Shown in pieces: positions 1 to 9,255 of a stretch of DNA of 64,000 nt. A program made the translations under genes and the position numbers. Numbering within the stretch: position 1 is the stretch's first letter; each line of letters begins with the position of its first letter. The stretch spans positions 89,222-153,221 of the forward strand of contig PBIN01000009.1 of assembly GCA_002720855.1 (NCBI GenBank), in the 5' to 3' direction. Under the pieces are notes generated by a model. The model searched no databases. It saw nothing but the letters and a program-made list of their open reading frames with translations, and was not told where the DNA came from. This DNA comes from Rhodospirillaceae bacterium. Its GTDB lineage: Bacteria; Pseudomonadota; Alphaproteobacteria; MPNO01; UBA2964.

Positions 1-496
1 ACGGTACCGCAAGACCGGTCGATAATGGATCCAGAGCGATCTCTGAAATCCACCAGGCGACAGCGGCCGCGATGGCGATCTCGGCAATGAGTTTGATTTT
101 TCCTGGTAAACCGTCAGAGGAACGTTTGGAGAGCTTCAAATAGTCATCGGCAAATCCAATAATGCCGAAACCAAGCGTTACAATGAGAACCGCCCAGACA
201 TAGCGGTTTTGAAGATCTGCCCAAAGTAGTGTTGCAGTGCAAACCGCAATCAAGATGAGCAGTCCGCCCATTGTGGGCGTACCCTTTTTGGTCAGGGGGT
301 GGGTTTCAGGTCCATCCTCACGAATTGGTTGGCCCTCGCCCTGTTGGCTCTTTAGCCAGCGGATCAATGGACCACCCAGAAGGAAACTTATAATCAGGGC
401 CGTAAGAACAGCGCCGCCTGTTCTGAAGGTCAGATACCGGAAAAGATTGAAAAGACCGAAGTCTTCTGCCAGCGGAAAAAGAAAATTATACAACAT
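1..496 (-). CDS. mraY: Phospho-N-acetylmuramoyl-pentapeptide-transferase MraY (5' part)
   Basis: MraY transfers phospho-MurNAc-pentapeptide from UDP to undecaprenyl phosphate, making lipid I at the inner membrane. Only about the first 165 residues are present; the gene runs off the left edge. Translating the minus strand from the ATG at 496 gives MLYNFLFPL, a first membrane helix, the family motif around PTMGG and the catalytic-region motif GFADDYLK, all typical of MraY. The start lies 2 nt after the murF stop, so it is the seventh gene of the dcw operon. The identification is firm; the C-terminal part cannot be judged. Confidence 0.95.
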   Translation of the reverse strand, partial: MLYNFLFPLAEDFGLFNLFRYLTFRTGGAVLTALIISFLLGGPLIRWLKSQQGEGQPIREDGPETHPLTKKGTPTMGGLLILIAVCTATLLWADLQNRYVWAVLIVTLGFGIIGFADDYLKLSKRSSDGLPGKIKLIAEIAIAAAVAWWISEIALDPLSTGLAVP

Positions 497-498
497 GA

Positions 499-1935
499 CT
501 ACGCGGCCCCATTGAGTGCTGGTCTGGATTTATTTGCAGGTTCGTTATTCAGGGCGCTCAGTTGATCGACGACGGTTTTCATGCCGCTCGCGAGCGACCC
601 TTTAACCGTAATGACGTCCCCCGCGCGAACTTTGTTGCTGACCACCGGTCCAAGGTCTTCGGCGGATTCTCTATAACCACCTTTTAGTTCAGCTGGCAGA
701 GCATCAAACATGGCGGCCATGTGTTCGCCACAGGCGTATACCTTGTCTATCCCGTGCTCAGCGATGACGTCTGCCAATGCGAGATGATACTCAGCCGATC
801 TGGTCCCAAGTTCACGCATGTCTCCGAGAACCGCGATACGTTTTGCACAAGGCCCAGGCCGGGTTGCGGCGAGCGTGTCCATGGCTGCACGCATGGAGGC
901 CGGATTAGCATTGTAACTTTCATCGATTATGGTGAAGGTGCTATCGCTCAGCTCAATGATGCGCCGTTCTCCGCGGCCAGCGATTGGTGATAGTTCGCTT
1001 AGCGTCTTGGCTGCGGCTGCAATGTCGGCATCAACTGCACTAATTGCGGCCAAAACAGCGAGGCTGTTCTGAACAAGATGTCGGCCCGGCAGACCAAGGC
1101 GGTATCCAAATCTGCGGCCGCAGATCACAGCTTCCACATTATTGCCGGAGCAATCAGCAACACAGGTGATAAGGCGTGCATCCGCTTCAGAGTTTTCACC
1201 GAATGAAAGTGTTCGATCAACATTCGGTTTCTTTGCGCTTTTAGCGAGTCTAACGAAAAGCCGATTGTCGCGATTTAGAATTGCTGTTCCACCGTTCATG
1301 CCGGCGAAAATCTCGGCTTTGGCGTCGGCAATACCCTCAATGGAGTCGAAAAATTCGATATGAGCCGGTTCAACCGTTGTAATGATTGCTACGTGTGGTC
1401 GAACCATTTCTGAAAGGGGTGTGATCTCGCCGGCATGGTTCATACCGATTTCAAAAACCCCGTAATCCGCATCTTCCGGCATACGCGCGAGGGATAAGGG
1501 TACACCCCAATGGTTATTATAGCTGTGTGCGCTCGCGCTTGTTTTTCCTTGTAAAGTCAATGCATTACGGATTGCATCTTTGGTTCCGGTTTTCCCAACG
1601 CTGCCTGTAACCGCAATGATTTTGGCTGAGCTTCTGTTACGTGCCTCTGTACCCAGCGCATTGAGCGCATCCATAGTGTCTTGCACTTCAACGACAGGCG
1701 CGTCTTCAGGAAGTCCGGCGGGCCGGTTGCTGATGAGTGCTGCAGACGCACCGCTATTTAGGGCTTGGACAACATGATCATGTCCGTCTACGCGTGGACC
1801 CTTGAGCGCAATGAAAAGATCGCCCGCTTCAATGGTCCTGCTGTCAATGGAAACGCCTCTAGCGGACCAATCAATATCGCTACGCCCGCCGGTAGCGGCA
1901 CAAACTGCATCGCGGGTCCACAATTCCTGGGTCAC
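499..1935 (-). CDS. murF: UDP-N-acetylmuramoyl-tripeptide--D-alanyl-D-alanine ligase MurF
   Basis: MurF adds D-Ala-D-Ala to the UDP-MurNAc-tripeptide, the last cytoplasmic step of peptidoglycan precursor synthesis. The 478-residue protein has the usual three-domain Mur ligase layout: an N-terminal UDP-substrate domain, an ATP-binding loop GSVGKTGTK near residue 110, and a C-terminal domain with DESYNANP and LGDMRELG motifs. Length matches the family. Its ATG overlaps the murE stop by 4 nt (ATGA), and mraY follows after 2 nt, so translational coupling in the dcw operon is likely. Confidence 0.96.
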   Translation of the reverse strand: MTQELWTRDAVCAATGGRSDIDWSARGVSIDSRTIEAGDLFIALKGPRVDGHDHVVQALNSGASAALISNRPAGLPEDAPVVEVQDTMDALNALGTEARNRSSAKIIAVTGSVGKTGTKDAIRNALTLQGKTSASAHSYNNHWGVPLSLARMPEDADYGVFEIGMNHAGEITPLSEMVRPHVAIITTVEPAHIEFFDSIEGIADAKAEIFAGMNGGTAILNRDNRLFVRLAKSAKKPNVDRTLSFGENSEADARLITCVADCSGNNVEAVICGRRFGYRLGLPGRHLVQNSLAVLAAISAVDADIAAAAKTLSELSPIAGRGERRIIELSDSTFTIIDESYNANPASMRAAMDTLAATRPGPCAKRIAVLGDMRELGTRSAEYHLALADVIAEHGIDKVYACGEHMAAMFDALPAELKGGYRESAEDLGPVVSNKVRAGDVITVKGSLASGMKTVVDQLSALNNEPANKSRPALNGAA

Positions 1936-3407
1936 TGGCTTCGACCCTCCATGGCATCGGCCACTGCGCGCGCTACCTCTGCGTCTTCAAAAGGTAAAAC
2001 CTGATCGCCGACGATCTGACCGGTTTCGTGGCCTTTCCCTGCGATGACGAGAACATCGTCTTTCGCCAGATTGGCTATAGCCTGCTTGATGGCCTCTGCA
2101 CGGTCCCCGATTTCAATTGCATCCGGGCAATTTGCCAAAATCTCCTGTCGAATGGATGCAGGTTCTTCGCCACGTGGATTGTCGTCAGTTACGTAAACCT
2201 GATCGGCGAGGTCGCGTGCAACAGCACCCATTTGTGGGCGTTTGCCTTTATCACGGTCGCCACCGCATCCGAAAACGACCAATAACTCATTACTAGTATG
2301 GGGTCGCAAAGCCGCAAGGAGCGATGCCAGTGCATCGGGTGTATGGGCATAATCGACATAAATTGGTGCGCCGTTTTCGGCATGAGCAACCAATTCAAGC
2401 CGCCCAGGTGGGCTTTGAAGTTCGGGTAAGAGCGCAATAACCGCGTCAATGTCGTCGCCACAGGCAATTGCAAGGCCAAGTGCGCAAAGTGCGTTACGCG
2501 CTTGAAATATGCCGGGCAAATTCAGTTCGACTTCATAGGCCTTGTTTAGAACATTTAGGCTCAAACGCTGACCGTGCGGTGTAGCCTCAATCTGTTCTAT
2601 GCGAATTTCATCGGCGGTACGGCCATAGCCAATTACCTGGAGGCCACGCGCGTGCGCTATTGAAGAGAATAAAGGAAACTCGTCTGAGTCCGCGTTTAGG
2701 ACCGCTGTTGCATCGTCCGGCAACACGCTGTCAAACAGCCGCAACTTCGCAGCCCGATACACATCCATGCTGCCATGATGATCGAGATGATCGCGTGAGA
2801 GGTTGGTGAAAGCGCCTGCGGTGAGTTGAACACCGTCCAGCCGGAATTGCTCCAGACCGTGGCTCGACGCCTCGAGAACAACATGATCTACGCCGTCTTC
2901 GGCCATGGCCCTAAGTTCTCGGTGCAAGGTGACAGGATCAGCCGTCGTCAATCCAGCACCGGCGGCACTGTCGGTGGAAACTGTTGTGATTCCGAGCGTG
3001 CCGACCGCGGCAGAACGGTGGCCGAGGCGTTTCCAGATATGATGCGTAAACCAGGCGACAGATGTTTTCCCGTTTGTGCCTGTCACCGCCGCCGCGACAC
3101 GAGGTTGTTTGTTGAAAAACCGTCCGGCGAACAAAGCGAGGCTGCGCCGCGGATTGTCGACGTCCAGCATCGGGATTTCATCCGCTTGAGGCGGCAATCC
3201 TGTACCAGACGGCGCAAGAATCGCCGCGGCCCCTCTAGTCAGCGCGTCGGCAATAAAATCCCTGCCATCAACTTGCGACCCTGGCAAAGCAGCAAAGAGA
3301 TAGCCAGGTTTGACCGCACGCGAATCCGCCGTAAGTCCTGCAATATCGGGATCGCTGGCGATGGGGTGAGCTCTCATGTCAGCTCCTGCGAGTTCAGAAA
3401 GACGCAA
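1932..3407 (-). CDS. murE: UDP-N-acetylmuramoyl-tripeptide synthetase MurE, meso-DAP type
   Basis: MurE adds meso-diaminopimelate to UDP-MurNAc-L-Ala-D-Glu in the cytoplasm. The ATP loop GTNGKTS and the DNPR motif (in TDDNPRGEEP) are present; DNPR is the established signature of DAP-specific rather than lysine-specific MurE. I chose a TTG start at 3407 (then RLSELAGA, about 491 residues) because it has an AAGGGGA ribosome-binding stretch upstream and gives the family's usual N-terminus. A longer reading starting at 3482 would add residues unlike MurE, and an ATG at 3377 is the alternative. The start overlaps the end of ftsI by 14 nt. Confidence 0.94.
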   Translation of the reverse strand: MRLSELAGADMRAHPIASDPDIAGLTADSRAVKPGYLFAALPGSQVDGRDFIADALTRGAAAILAPSGTGLPPQADEIPMLDVDNPRRSLALFAGRFFNKQPRVAAAVTGTNGKTSVAWFTHHIWKRLGHRSAAVGTLGITTVSTDSAAGAGLTTADPVTLHRELRAMAEDGVDHVVLEASSHGLEQFRLDGVQLTAGAFTNLSRDHLDHHGSMDVYRAAKLRLFDSVLPDDATAVLNADSDEFPLFSSIAHARGLQVIGYGRTADEIRIEQIEATPHGQRLSLNVLNKAYEVELNLPGIFQARNALCALGLAIACGDDIDAVIALLPELQSPPGRLELVAHAENGAPIYVDYAHTPDALASLLAALRPHTSNELLVVFGCGGDRDKGKRPQMGAVARDLADQVYVTDDNPRGEEPASIRQEILANCPDAIEIGDRAEAIKQAIANLAKDDVLVIAGKGHETGQIVGDQVLPFEDAEVARAVADAMEGRSQ

Positions 3408-5112
3408 GGCGACGTTTCCCCTTCTGCTTCGTGATAATGTCAATCGCCATCTCGCGTTCGATCGCCGGAGCGCTTTCATCAACGGTTTTAACGCCGAGAA
3501 TGGGACCTATGCGGGAAATGACTTTCCCAACAACGGGGGCGGCTACCCAGCCCCCAGTTGCATATCCAAATGTCTTTTCTGTACCGGTCGGTTCATCGAT
3601 CATCGCGAAGACGATGTAACGCGGTGCGTTCATCGGGAAGGCGCCAACGAAAGAAGACATAAGCGCCTTTTTCTTATATCGACGGCCAACTACTTTCTCC
3701 GCCGTACCGGTCTTGCCACCAACCAGAAACCCTTCTGCGGCCGCTTTGCTTCCGGTTCCCTTTGCGACCACCAGCCTGAGCAACCGTCTAATGCGGTCTG
3801 ACGTTTTCGCCGAAATGACACGACGGCCTTTGTTCTTCGATCCAGATGGTTTCTTCAGGAAAGTCGGGGCGTGATAGATCCCGCCATTCACCATGGCGCC
3901 AACACCTGCTACCAGCTGCATTGGGCTGACCGACAAACCATGCCCGAATGAAATCGTCATGGCGTTTATTTCACGCCACCGGCCCGGAATAAGCGGAGCA
4001 CCGATCTCGGAGATCTCGACGGGCGAGGGATGGAGGATGCCAATCTTTTGCAGGAAGGCGCGCTGCCGCGTAACGCCGACCTCCAAGGCCATTTTTACCG
4101 ATCCAATGTTTGATGAATACATGAAGATTTCCGGGACGGAGAGCCAGCGACGCTTCGCATGGAAATCCCGAATTATGAAACGAGACACTTTGATTGGCTT
4201 GGTAGCGTCGTAACCGTCGCGGATCGTCACGATCCCGGAATCTAGCGCCATCGCGGTATTAAAGATCTTGAAAGTCGAACCCATCTCGTAGACGCCAAGA
4301 GTGGCACGATTGAAGCGTGTGTCCGATTGGATGTCGGCCGGCAGGTTAGGGTCAAAATCCGGCAGCGACACCATGCTGATGACTTCCCCATTCCTGACAT
4401 CCATGACGATACCTGCGGCGCCAATTCCATGAAATTCGCGCACAGCGGTCGCAAGTTCCTGGCGCATGGCGTGTTGCACCCGGATGTCGATTGAAAGGTT
4501 AAGGGGGCTTTTGTCGCTTTGTAATTTCCGATCGAAATGTCTTTCGATACCCGCGAGACCGTGATTGTCGATGTCCGTGTGACCAAGAATATGCGAGACG
4601 AGTGCTGCCGACGGATAAACGCGGCGTTCTTCATCGCGAAAGTCGAGACCGGGGATTCCCAGCCTGTTGACCTCATATTTTTGCCGCGGTGTTAAATGGC
4701 GGCGGACCCAAATAAAACTGCGGTCTTGCGTGAGCTTGGCGTGTAACGCCCGGCGGTCCAACTCCGGCAAGACATTGGCCAGCTTATTGACAGCCTCCCG
4801 CGCGTCTAACATTACGCGCGGATTAGCATAGAGCGATGCCGTTTTGAGGCTCGTCGCCAACAGATTGCCATTTCGGTCGACAATGTTTGCACGCCCGGTC
4901 ACGAAAGCGGGTTTGCTGACTGAGCGTGAATACTGGGGCTGGCTCTTTTCAACAAACATCGTTACGCCGACCAGTCGAGCGCTTACCACGAGGAATGCCG
5001 CTGAAAACAGCGCACCGGTGATCAACAGTCTGCTGCGTCCGGCTTCCACACGTGGTGGAACCGGCGGTTCACGCCGCCGTTTTTTGGGGAAGAAGGGTTG
5101 GCGGCCGATCAT
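3394..5112 (-). CDS. ftsI: Peptidoglycan D,D-transpeptidase FtsI (PBP3)
   Basis: FtsI cross-links septal peptidoglycan in the periplasm as part of the divisome. The 572-residue protein has a short basic cytoplasmic tail, one membrane helix at about residues 29-51, a dimerisation/pedestal domain, and a transpeptidase domain with all three penicillin-binding motifs: STFK (279-282, catalytic Ser279), SSN (333-335) and KTGT (467-470). It overlaps ftsL by 4 nt upstream and murE downstream. Length and motif spacing are normal for class B PBPs. Confidence 0.96.
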   Translation of the reverse strand: MIGRQPFFPKKRRREPPVPPRVEAGRSRLLITGALFSAAFLVVSARLVGVTMFVEKSQPQYSRSVSKPAFVTGRANIVDRNGNLLATSLKTASLYANPRVMLDAREAVNKLANVLPELDRRALHAKLTQDRSFIWVRRHLTPRQKYEVNRLGIPGLDFRDEERRVYPSAALVSHILGHTDIDNHGLAGIERHFDRKLQSDKSPLNLSIDIRVQHAMRQELATAVREFHGIGAAGIVMDVRNGEVISMVSLPDFDPNLPADIQSDTRFNRATLGVYEMGSTFKIFNTAMALDSGIVTIRDGYDATKPIKVSRFIIRDFHAKRRWLSVPEIFMYSSNIGSVKMALEVGVTRQRAFLQKIGILHPSPVEISEIGAPLIPGRWREINAMTISFGHGLSVSPMQLVAGVGAMVNGGIYHAPTFLKKPSGSKNKGRRVISAKTSDRIRRLLRLVVAKGTGSKAAAEGFLVGGKTGTAEKVVGRRYKKKALMSSFVGAFPMNAPRYIVFAMIDEPTGTEKTFGYATGGWVAAPVVGKVISRIGPILGVKTVDESAPAIEREMAIDIITKQKGKRRLASF

Positions 5113-5468
5113 TGTTTACGCCGAGTTTTGGCGAACAGGGGGGGGACCTGATCGGCCGCCGGGGGATAACTTGTCGCGCCGCTCTCATGGACGGGACGAA
5201 ACGGAATGTCATCAATTTCAATTGTCTGGTTGGCTTTGACAGGCTCGAGGTCGAGCAACCGTCGGCCCAAATCTTCCAAGCGTGCCGGTTGGTTGAGGTA
5301 GCTCCACTCAGCCTTCAAAACATGAACAGCTTCAAGGTTGTCTAATGTCTTTTGGTGGATGGTGGCAAGTTCGCCTTCCATCGATTTGACTTCATATTTC
5401 AGGACGAAGAGCCCAATACCGGCTGCGATGGCCAACAACATCCAGATCATCGTGGCGCGTTTGATCAT
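5109..5468 (-). CDS. ftsL: Cell division protein FtsL-like
   Basis: A small bitopic protein of 119 residues: a short N-terminus, one membrane helix at about 8-24, then a periplasmic segment with heptad-like pattern. This is the architecture of FtsL, which bridges FtsQ/FtsB and FtsWI in the divisome. FtsL sequences are poorly conserved, so the call rests mainly on topology and its place between rsmH and ftsI, the canonical ftsL slot. It shares ATGA overlaps with both neighbours (5465-5468 and 5109-5112). Confidence 0.85.
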   Translation of the reverse strand: MIKRATMIWMLLAIAAGIGLFVLKYEVKSMEGELATIHQKTLDNLEAVHVLKAEWSYLNQPARLEDLGRRLLDLEPVKANQTIEIDDIPFRPVHESGATSYPPAADQVPPLFAKTRRKQ

Positions 5469-6448
5469 GCTGTTCCTCCGGAATCGGTTCGTCCAAAATT
5501 CCAGGGTGCTGCGTCAGTTCTTTCTGCAGTGCGTAGCCTCGCGGAGCGCGCGCGGGGGTTTGCCACAGTTTCACTATCGTCGGGTCGTACGGCGCGACGA
5601 TTTAACTCTATGAATGTTGGCGGGTTTTTATCCGTATCGTTTTGGGGTGTGTGACGAGACACGCTCGCACCAGAACCGGAGCGATCACGCATAAATGTCT
5701 TAACGATACGATCCTCCAAGGAATGGAAACTCACGACCGCCAGACGACCACCCGCGTTGAGAAGCGACTCTGCCGCGTTTAAGCCGCGCTGCAGTTCGCC
5801 AAGCTCATCGTTGATGTAAATGCGAAGCGCCTGAAACGTTCTTGTCGCCGGATCAATCGCTTTTCTTCCAGGTTTTGGAGTCGGATAGCAACCGCGAACA
5901 ATATCAGCGAGTTCAATAGTTCCGGAAATAGGCGCTTTCGCACGTGCGGAAACAATTGCCTTCGCAATCCGGCGCGAATGTCGCTCCTCGCCATATCTAA
6001 AAATGATATCGGCAAGCTCACCTTGTTCCGTTTGGTTTACAATGTCGGCAACGGTTGGGCCTTCCATCGACATGCGCATGTCAAGCGGGCCGTCATTCTG
6101 GAATGAAAATCCGCGACCGGGTTCATCTATTTGAAAAGATGAGACTCCAAGATCGAGCAATATTCCGTCGACGCAGTCGATATTGTGGGAAGCAAGGAGG
6201 TTTTCGATTTCACCAAACTGACCATGAATCATCGACAATCGGCCATCGAATTCTTCGGCAAGAACAGCACCGCGATCACAGGCCTCTGGGTCGCGGTCGA
6301 TACCCCAAACGCTACAATCAGCGGATTCAAGGAGTGCGCGGCTATAGCCACCTCCGCCAAAAGTGCCGTCTACATAAATTGCTTGTGCGCGTGGGTTTAT
6401 AGCGGCGATCACCGCTTGCAGGAGGACGGGGCGGTGTGAACCACCCAT
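5465..6448 (-). CDS. rsmH: 16S rRNA (cytosine(1402)-N(4))-methyltransferase RsmH
   Basis: RsmH (MraW) methylates N4 of C1402 in the 16S rRNA P site using S-adenosylmethionine. Starting at the ATG at 6448, the 327-residue protein opens with MGGSHRPVLL and has the SAM-binding DGTFGGGGYS motif, LLDLGVSS and GRLAVVSFHSLEDRIVK, all family hallmarks. A longer reading to 6535 would overlap mraZ and add non-homologous residues, so it was rejected. The mraZ stop and this start share one base (TGATG), as expected for a coupled dcw operon. Confidence 0.95.
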   Translation of the reverse strand: MGGSHRPVLLQAVIAAINPRAQAIYVDGTFGGGGYSRALLESADCSVWGIDRDPEACDRGAVLAEEFDGRLSMIHGQFGEIENLLASHNIDCVDGILLDLGVSSFQIDEPGRGFSFQNDGPLDMRMSMEGPTVADIVNQTEQGELADIIFRYGEERHSRRIAKAIVSARAKAPISGTIELADIVRGCYPTPKPGRKAIDPATRTFQALRIYINDELGELQRGLNAAESLLNAGGRLAVVSFHSLEDRIVKTFMRDRSGSGASVSRHTPQNDTDKNPPTFIELNRRAVRPDDSETVANPRARSARLRTAERTDAAPWNFGRTDSGGTA

Positions 6449-6918
6449 CAGGTGCCATCTCCCGTCTCGCGCAATCGCGCTCGGAGTGCTGCAACAGAGT
6501 CTTGCTGATGTTGTTCGAATGTATCCGGCGCCCAAATCTGGAAACGGGTGCCTCGACCGACGAAGGCGGCGCGATCCGTAATGTTTGCGGATTCCGCCAG
6601 TGCCGTTGGCAGCATAATTCTTCCTTCGCCGTCAAAAGGCATTTCATGTGCCATCGCCATGATCGTGTCGATCATGTTGTCGCTTCCGAGGAGTGCCTGT
6701 TCAAACTCACCATCCGACATGGTTTTGTCGAGGCGCCGCTGGTTGAGATCCTCGAGCATGGCGCGACCAAAGGCGTCGATGGCGGGGTCTTTAAGAGAGG
6801 GATAGGCAATGATGCCCTGATAGGCAGCATCCGATAGGGCGGCACGAAACGGCGCGGGGACCGATACTCGGCCCTTGCGGTCAACCTTGTTCACAAAGGT
6901 GGACAAGAAAGACGTCAC
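6448..6918 (-). CDS. mraZ: Transcriptional regulator MraZ
   Basis: MraZ is an AbrB/SpoVT-like DNA-binding protein that represses its own dcw operon in enterobacteria. The product has two MraZ repeats, with the DRKGRVSVPAPFR motif near the N-terminus and DGEGRIMLP in the second repeat. I chose the GTG at 6918 (then TSFLSTFVNKVDRKGR, about 156 residues), preceded by a G-rich ribosome-binding stretch, because this is the family start. An upstream ATG at 6996 would place the start next to the operator repeats and add 26 unmatched residues. First gene of the cluster. Confidence 0.93.
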   Translation of the reverse strand: MTSFLSTFVNKVDRKGRVSVPAPFRAALSDAAYQGIIAYPSLKDPAIDAFGRAMLEDLNQRRLDKTMSDGEFEQALLGSDNMIDTIMAMAHEMPFDGEGRIMLPTALAESANITDRAAFVGRGTRFQIWAPDTFEQHQQDSVAALRARLRETGDGT

Positions 6919-6999
6919 CTTAAACCCCCGTTCCAAAACCTGTGGCGCCTCTACCCCTGAAGAGGCGTCCAAACCCAGTTCTTCCCATTGTTTCAAATA

Positions 7000-7045
7000 T
7001 GGGAATTAATGGGTTATCATGGGATTTCATGGTATGTCAATGGGA
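7000..7045. promoter_or_regulatory. Decameric TGGG repeats, probable MraZ operator
   Basis: TGGG occurs at 7000, 7010 and 7020, a degenerate TGGT at 7030 and another TGGG at 7041, so copies lie one helical turn apart. Known MraZ operators are direct TGGGN repeats with 5-nt spacers upstream of mraZ. The position about 80 nt upstream of the chosen mraZ start fits autoregulation. The promoter should lie at or beside the repeats; no unambiguous -35/-10 pair was identified. The rest of the 6919-7225 gap holds nothing else recognisable. Confidence 0.75.
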
Positions 7046-7225
7046 ACTGCTGCCAAATTGTGACTTATTTCTGCGAAAAATCGCGCTGTTTGAGCGAATT
7101 TGAACAAGCCTGGTTAGACAAATTGCGAAGTAAAAAACGCGATTAGAGGATTTTCTCTCTCCAATGAGGCGATTTCTCGATGGTTTTTGGGTATTTCCGT
7201 GAAGCCGGTCGTGAGGCGTAATGCA

Positions 7226-7621
<396 letters not shown>

Positions 7622-7650
7622 ACAAAATGTGACCTCCGAGCGTCAGCTGG

Positions 7651-8337
7651 TCAAGGAATCTTCGCGTAGCCTGCAATTAGGGACGCGGTTTCTTTGTCAG
7701 GCGTCCCATCGATCAAAGACGGCCTGAAATGCCGCTGAAATGCCGAAACAGTGCCGGATAAAGATGCGTTAGGGTCATATCCGATCAGCGTTAGGTTCTC
7801 GCGTACGATTTTCTCCGTGATGTCTGATTCACATTCCCCTGAGCTTTGCGTTGGCCAGAAACCAATATTTTTGATCGCCAGCTGTTGCCAAGGAAAAAGG
7901 ACGCCGGGGTCTTGTTTCCGATCAGGGGCGATATCCGAATGTCCCAGGACGTTCTTGGCCGGGATGTTGTGACGGATCAGAATTTCCGATGACAGTTCGA
8001 TGAGAGAAGCGATCTGCGCCTCGGAAAAATCCCGATAACCCCATTCATGGCCTGGGTTCTGGAGCTCTATACCGATGGATTGTCCGTTGATATCGGTTTC
8101 GCCGCGCCAATAACTGGCGCCCGCATGCCAGGCACGTTTTTCTTCATCCACCATTTTGTAAATCGTACCGTCTTCATCGATGAGATAATGTGCGCTGACT
8201 TCGGCCGCACTGTCGCACATTCTTTCCAATGATATTTCCAGGCTCTGCATACCGGTATAATGCAGGATAAGTTTGTCCACCTCGCTGCCGGGCGCGCGAT
8301 CACCAAAATTGGGAGATGGATGATCTAACAGTTTCAT
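7651..8337 (-). CDS. N-acetylmuramoyl-L-alanine amidase (Amidase_2, AmpD/AmiD-like)
   Basis: This Zn amidase is predicted to cut the MurNAc-L-Ala bond of peptidoglycan or muropeptides. Of 228 residues, about 1-155 form an Amidase_2 domain with LILHYTGM (first Zn His), the HYLIDEDGTIYK segment, GIELQNPGH and GHSDIAPDRKQDPG, whose His and Asp complete the site. The C-terminal 60 residues resemble a peptidoglycan-binding helical domain. No signal peptide is evident, so it may act in the cytoplasm on recycled muropeptides. It overlaps the preceding EamA gene by 4 nt. Confidence 0.88.
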   Translation of the reverse strand: MKLLDHPSPNFGDRAPGSEVDKLILHYTGMQSLEISLERMCDSAAEVSAHYLIDEDGTIYKMVDEEKRAWHAGASYWRGETDINGQSIGIELQNPGHEWGYRDFSEAQIASLIELSSEILIRHNIPAKNVLGHSDIAPDRKQDPGVLFPWQQLAIKNIGFWPTQSSGECESDITEKIVRENLTLIGYDPNASLSGTVSAFQRHFRPSLIDGTPDKETASLIAGYAKIP

Positions 8338-9230
8338 TGGCTATCGTTTTGCTCTTTCGCTGGAGCCGTTTCCGGTGCAACAGATTTGGGGCCGCGGAGA
8401 ACGATAACGGCTACGCCAGCAATAGTAGTAGCTGCACCCAGTGCGAGCTCCCAATTCAACGTTTCATCGAGAATTATAATCCCAAATACAATTCCGAGAA
8501 TGGGGACCAGCAACGTAAAAGGGACGACCTGATTGGTTGGGTAACGCGGTAAAAGGCGATACCAAATTCCCTGACCTACAGCACTGGCCATCAGCCCCAT
8601 ATAAAGGATACCCATAAGTGTCGTTGTTTCCGCCCTCATAAACGCATCCCACTGACCGCTTTCAAATATCCAGGAAATCAAAAAAGCCATCGGTGTACTG
8701 AAGATACATATCCAGGCATTTACGGACATAAAGTTCACCGTGCCGAGACGCCTGATTTGAATGCTGGCTATTGAGAAACACAAGGCGGAGATGATCATCA
8801 CCAAAAACATATCTAAATAGCCTTCGAGCTGGGGTATGCCGGATATTACGGTAAGGCCGATGAAGGCAATAATGACCCCGAGAATTCGGCGCCATCCAAA
8901 AGTCTCTTTGAAAACGAACCAGGCAAGCAATGCGGCGAAGGGAACTGATGCTTGCATCGCCAAGGCGCCCGTTCCCGCTTCAATAAATTGGAGGCCGACG
9001 AGGGCCAAACCAAAATGCAAAATGCATAAGGTGAACCCGATAGAAAGTAAGGGGATCACCATCCCCTTAGGGGATTTAACAAACCAAACCAATGCAAGCG
9101 ATGCGACCGCTAAACGGAGCCCCAGTAAATAATAGGGAGGAATTTCAAGCGCACCGGTCCTCATGGCAATAAAATTACCGCCCCAGATCGTCATAACGAC
9201 CAAGACCAAAATTAAATCGATTGGTTTCAT
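8334..9230 (-). CDS. EamA/RhaT family drug/metabolite transporter
   Basis: A 298-residue, strongly hydrophobic protein with about ten membrane helices arranged as two EamA repeats. MTIWGGNFIAMRTG at the N-terminus is typical of the family. Members export metabolites such as amino acids or nucleobases across the inner membrane; the substrate here cannot be inferred. Its stop overlaps the start of the amidase gene, suggesting co-transcription. The opening ATG at 9230 lies 25 nt after the end of the DjlA-like gene. Confidence 0.88.
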   Translation of the reverse strand: MKPIDLILVLVVMTIWGGNFIAMRTGALEIPPYYLLGLRLAVASLALVWFVKSPKGMVIPLLSIGFTLCILHFGLALVGLQFIEAGTGALAMQASVPFAALLAWFVFKETFGWRRILGVIIAFIGLTVISGIPQLEGYLDMFLVMIISALCFSIASIQIRRLGTVNFMSVNAWICIFSTPMAFLISWIFESGQWDAFMRAETTTLMGILYMGLMASAVGQGIWYRLLPRYPTNQVVPFTLLVPILGIVFGIIILDETLNWELALGAATTIAGVAVIVLRGPKSVAPETAPAKEQNDSQ

Positions 9231-9255
9231 CGATTAATGATAGCTGGCCGGTGGA

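Noticed and set aside
2826..3434. A 202-codon plus-strand frame
   Set aside because: It is antisense to murE and has no recognisable motif.
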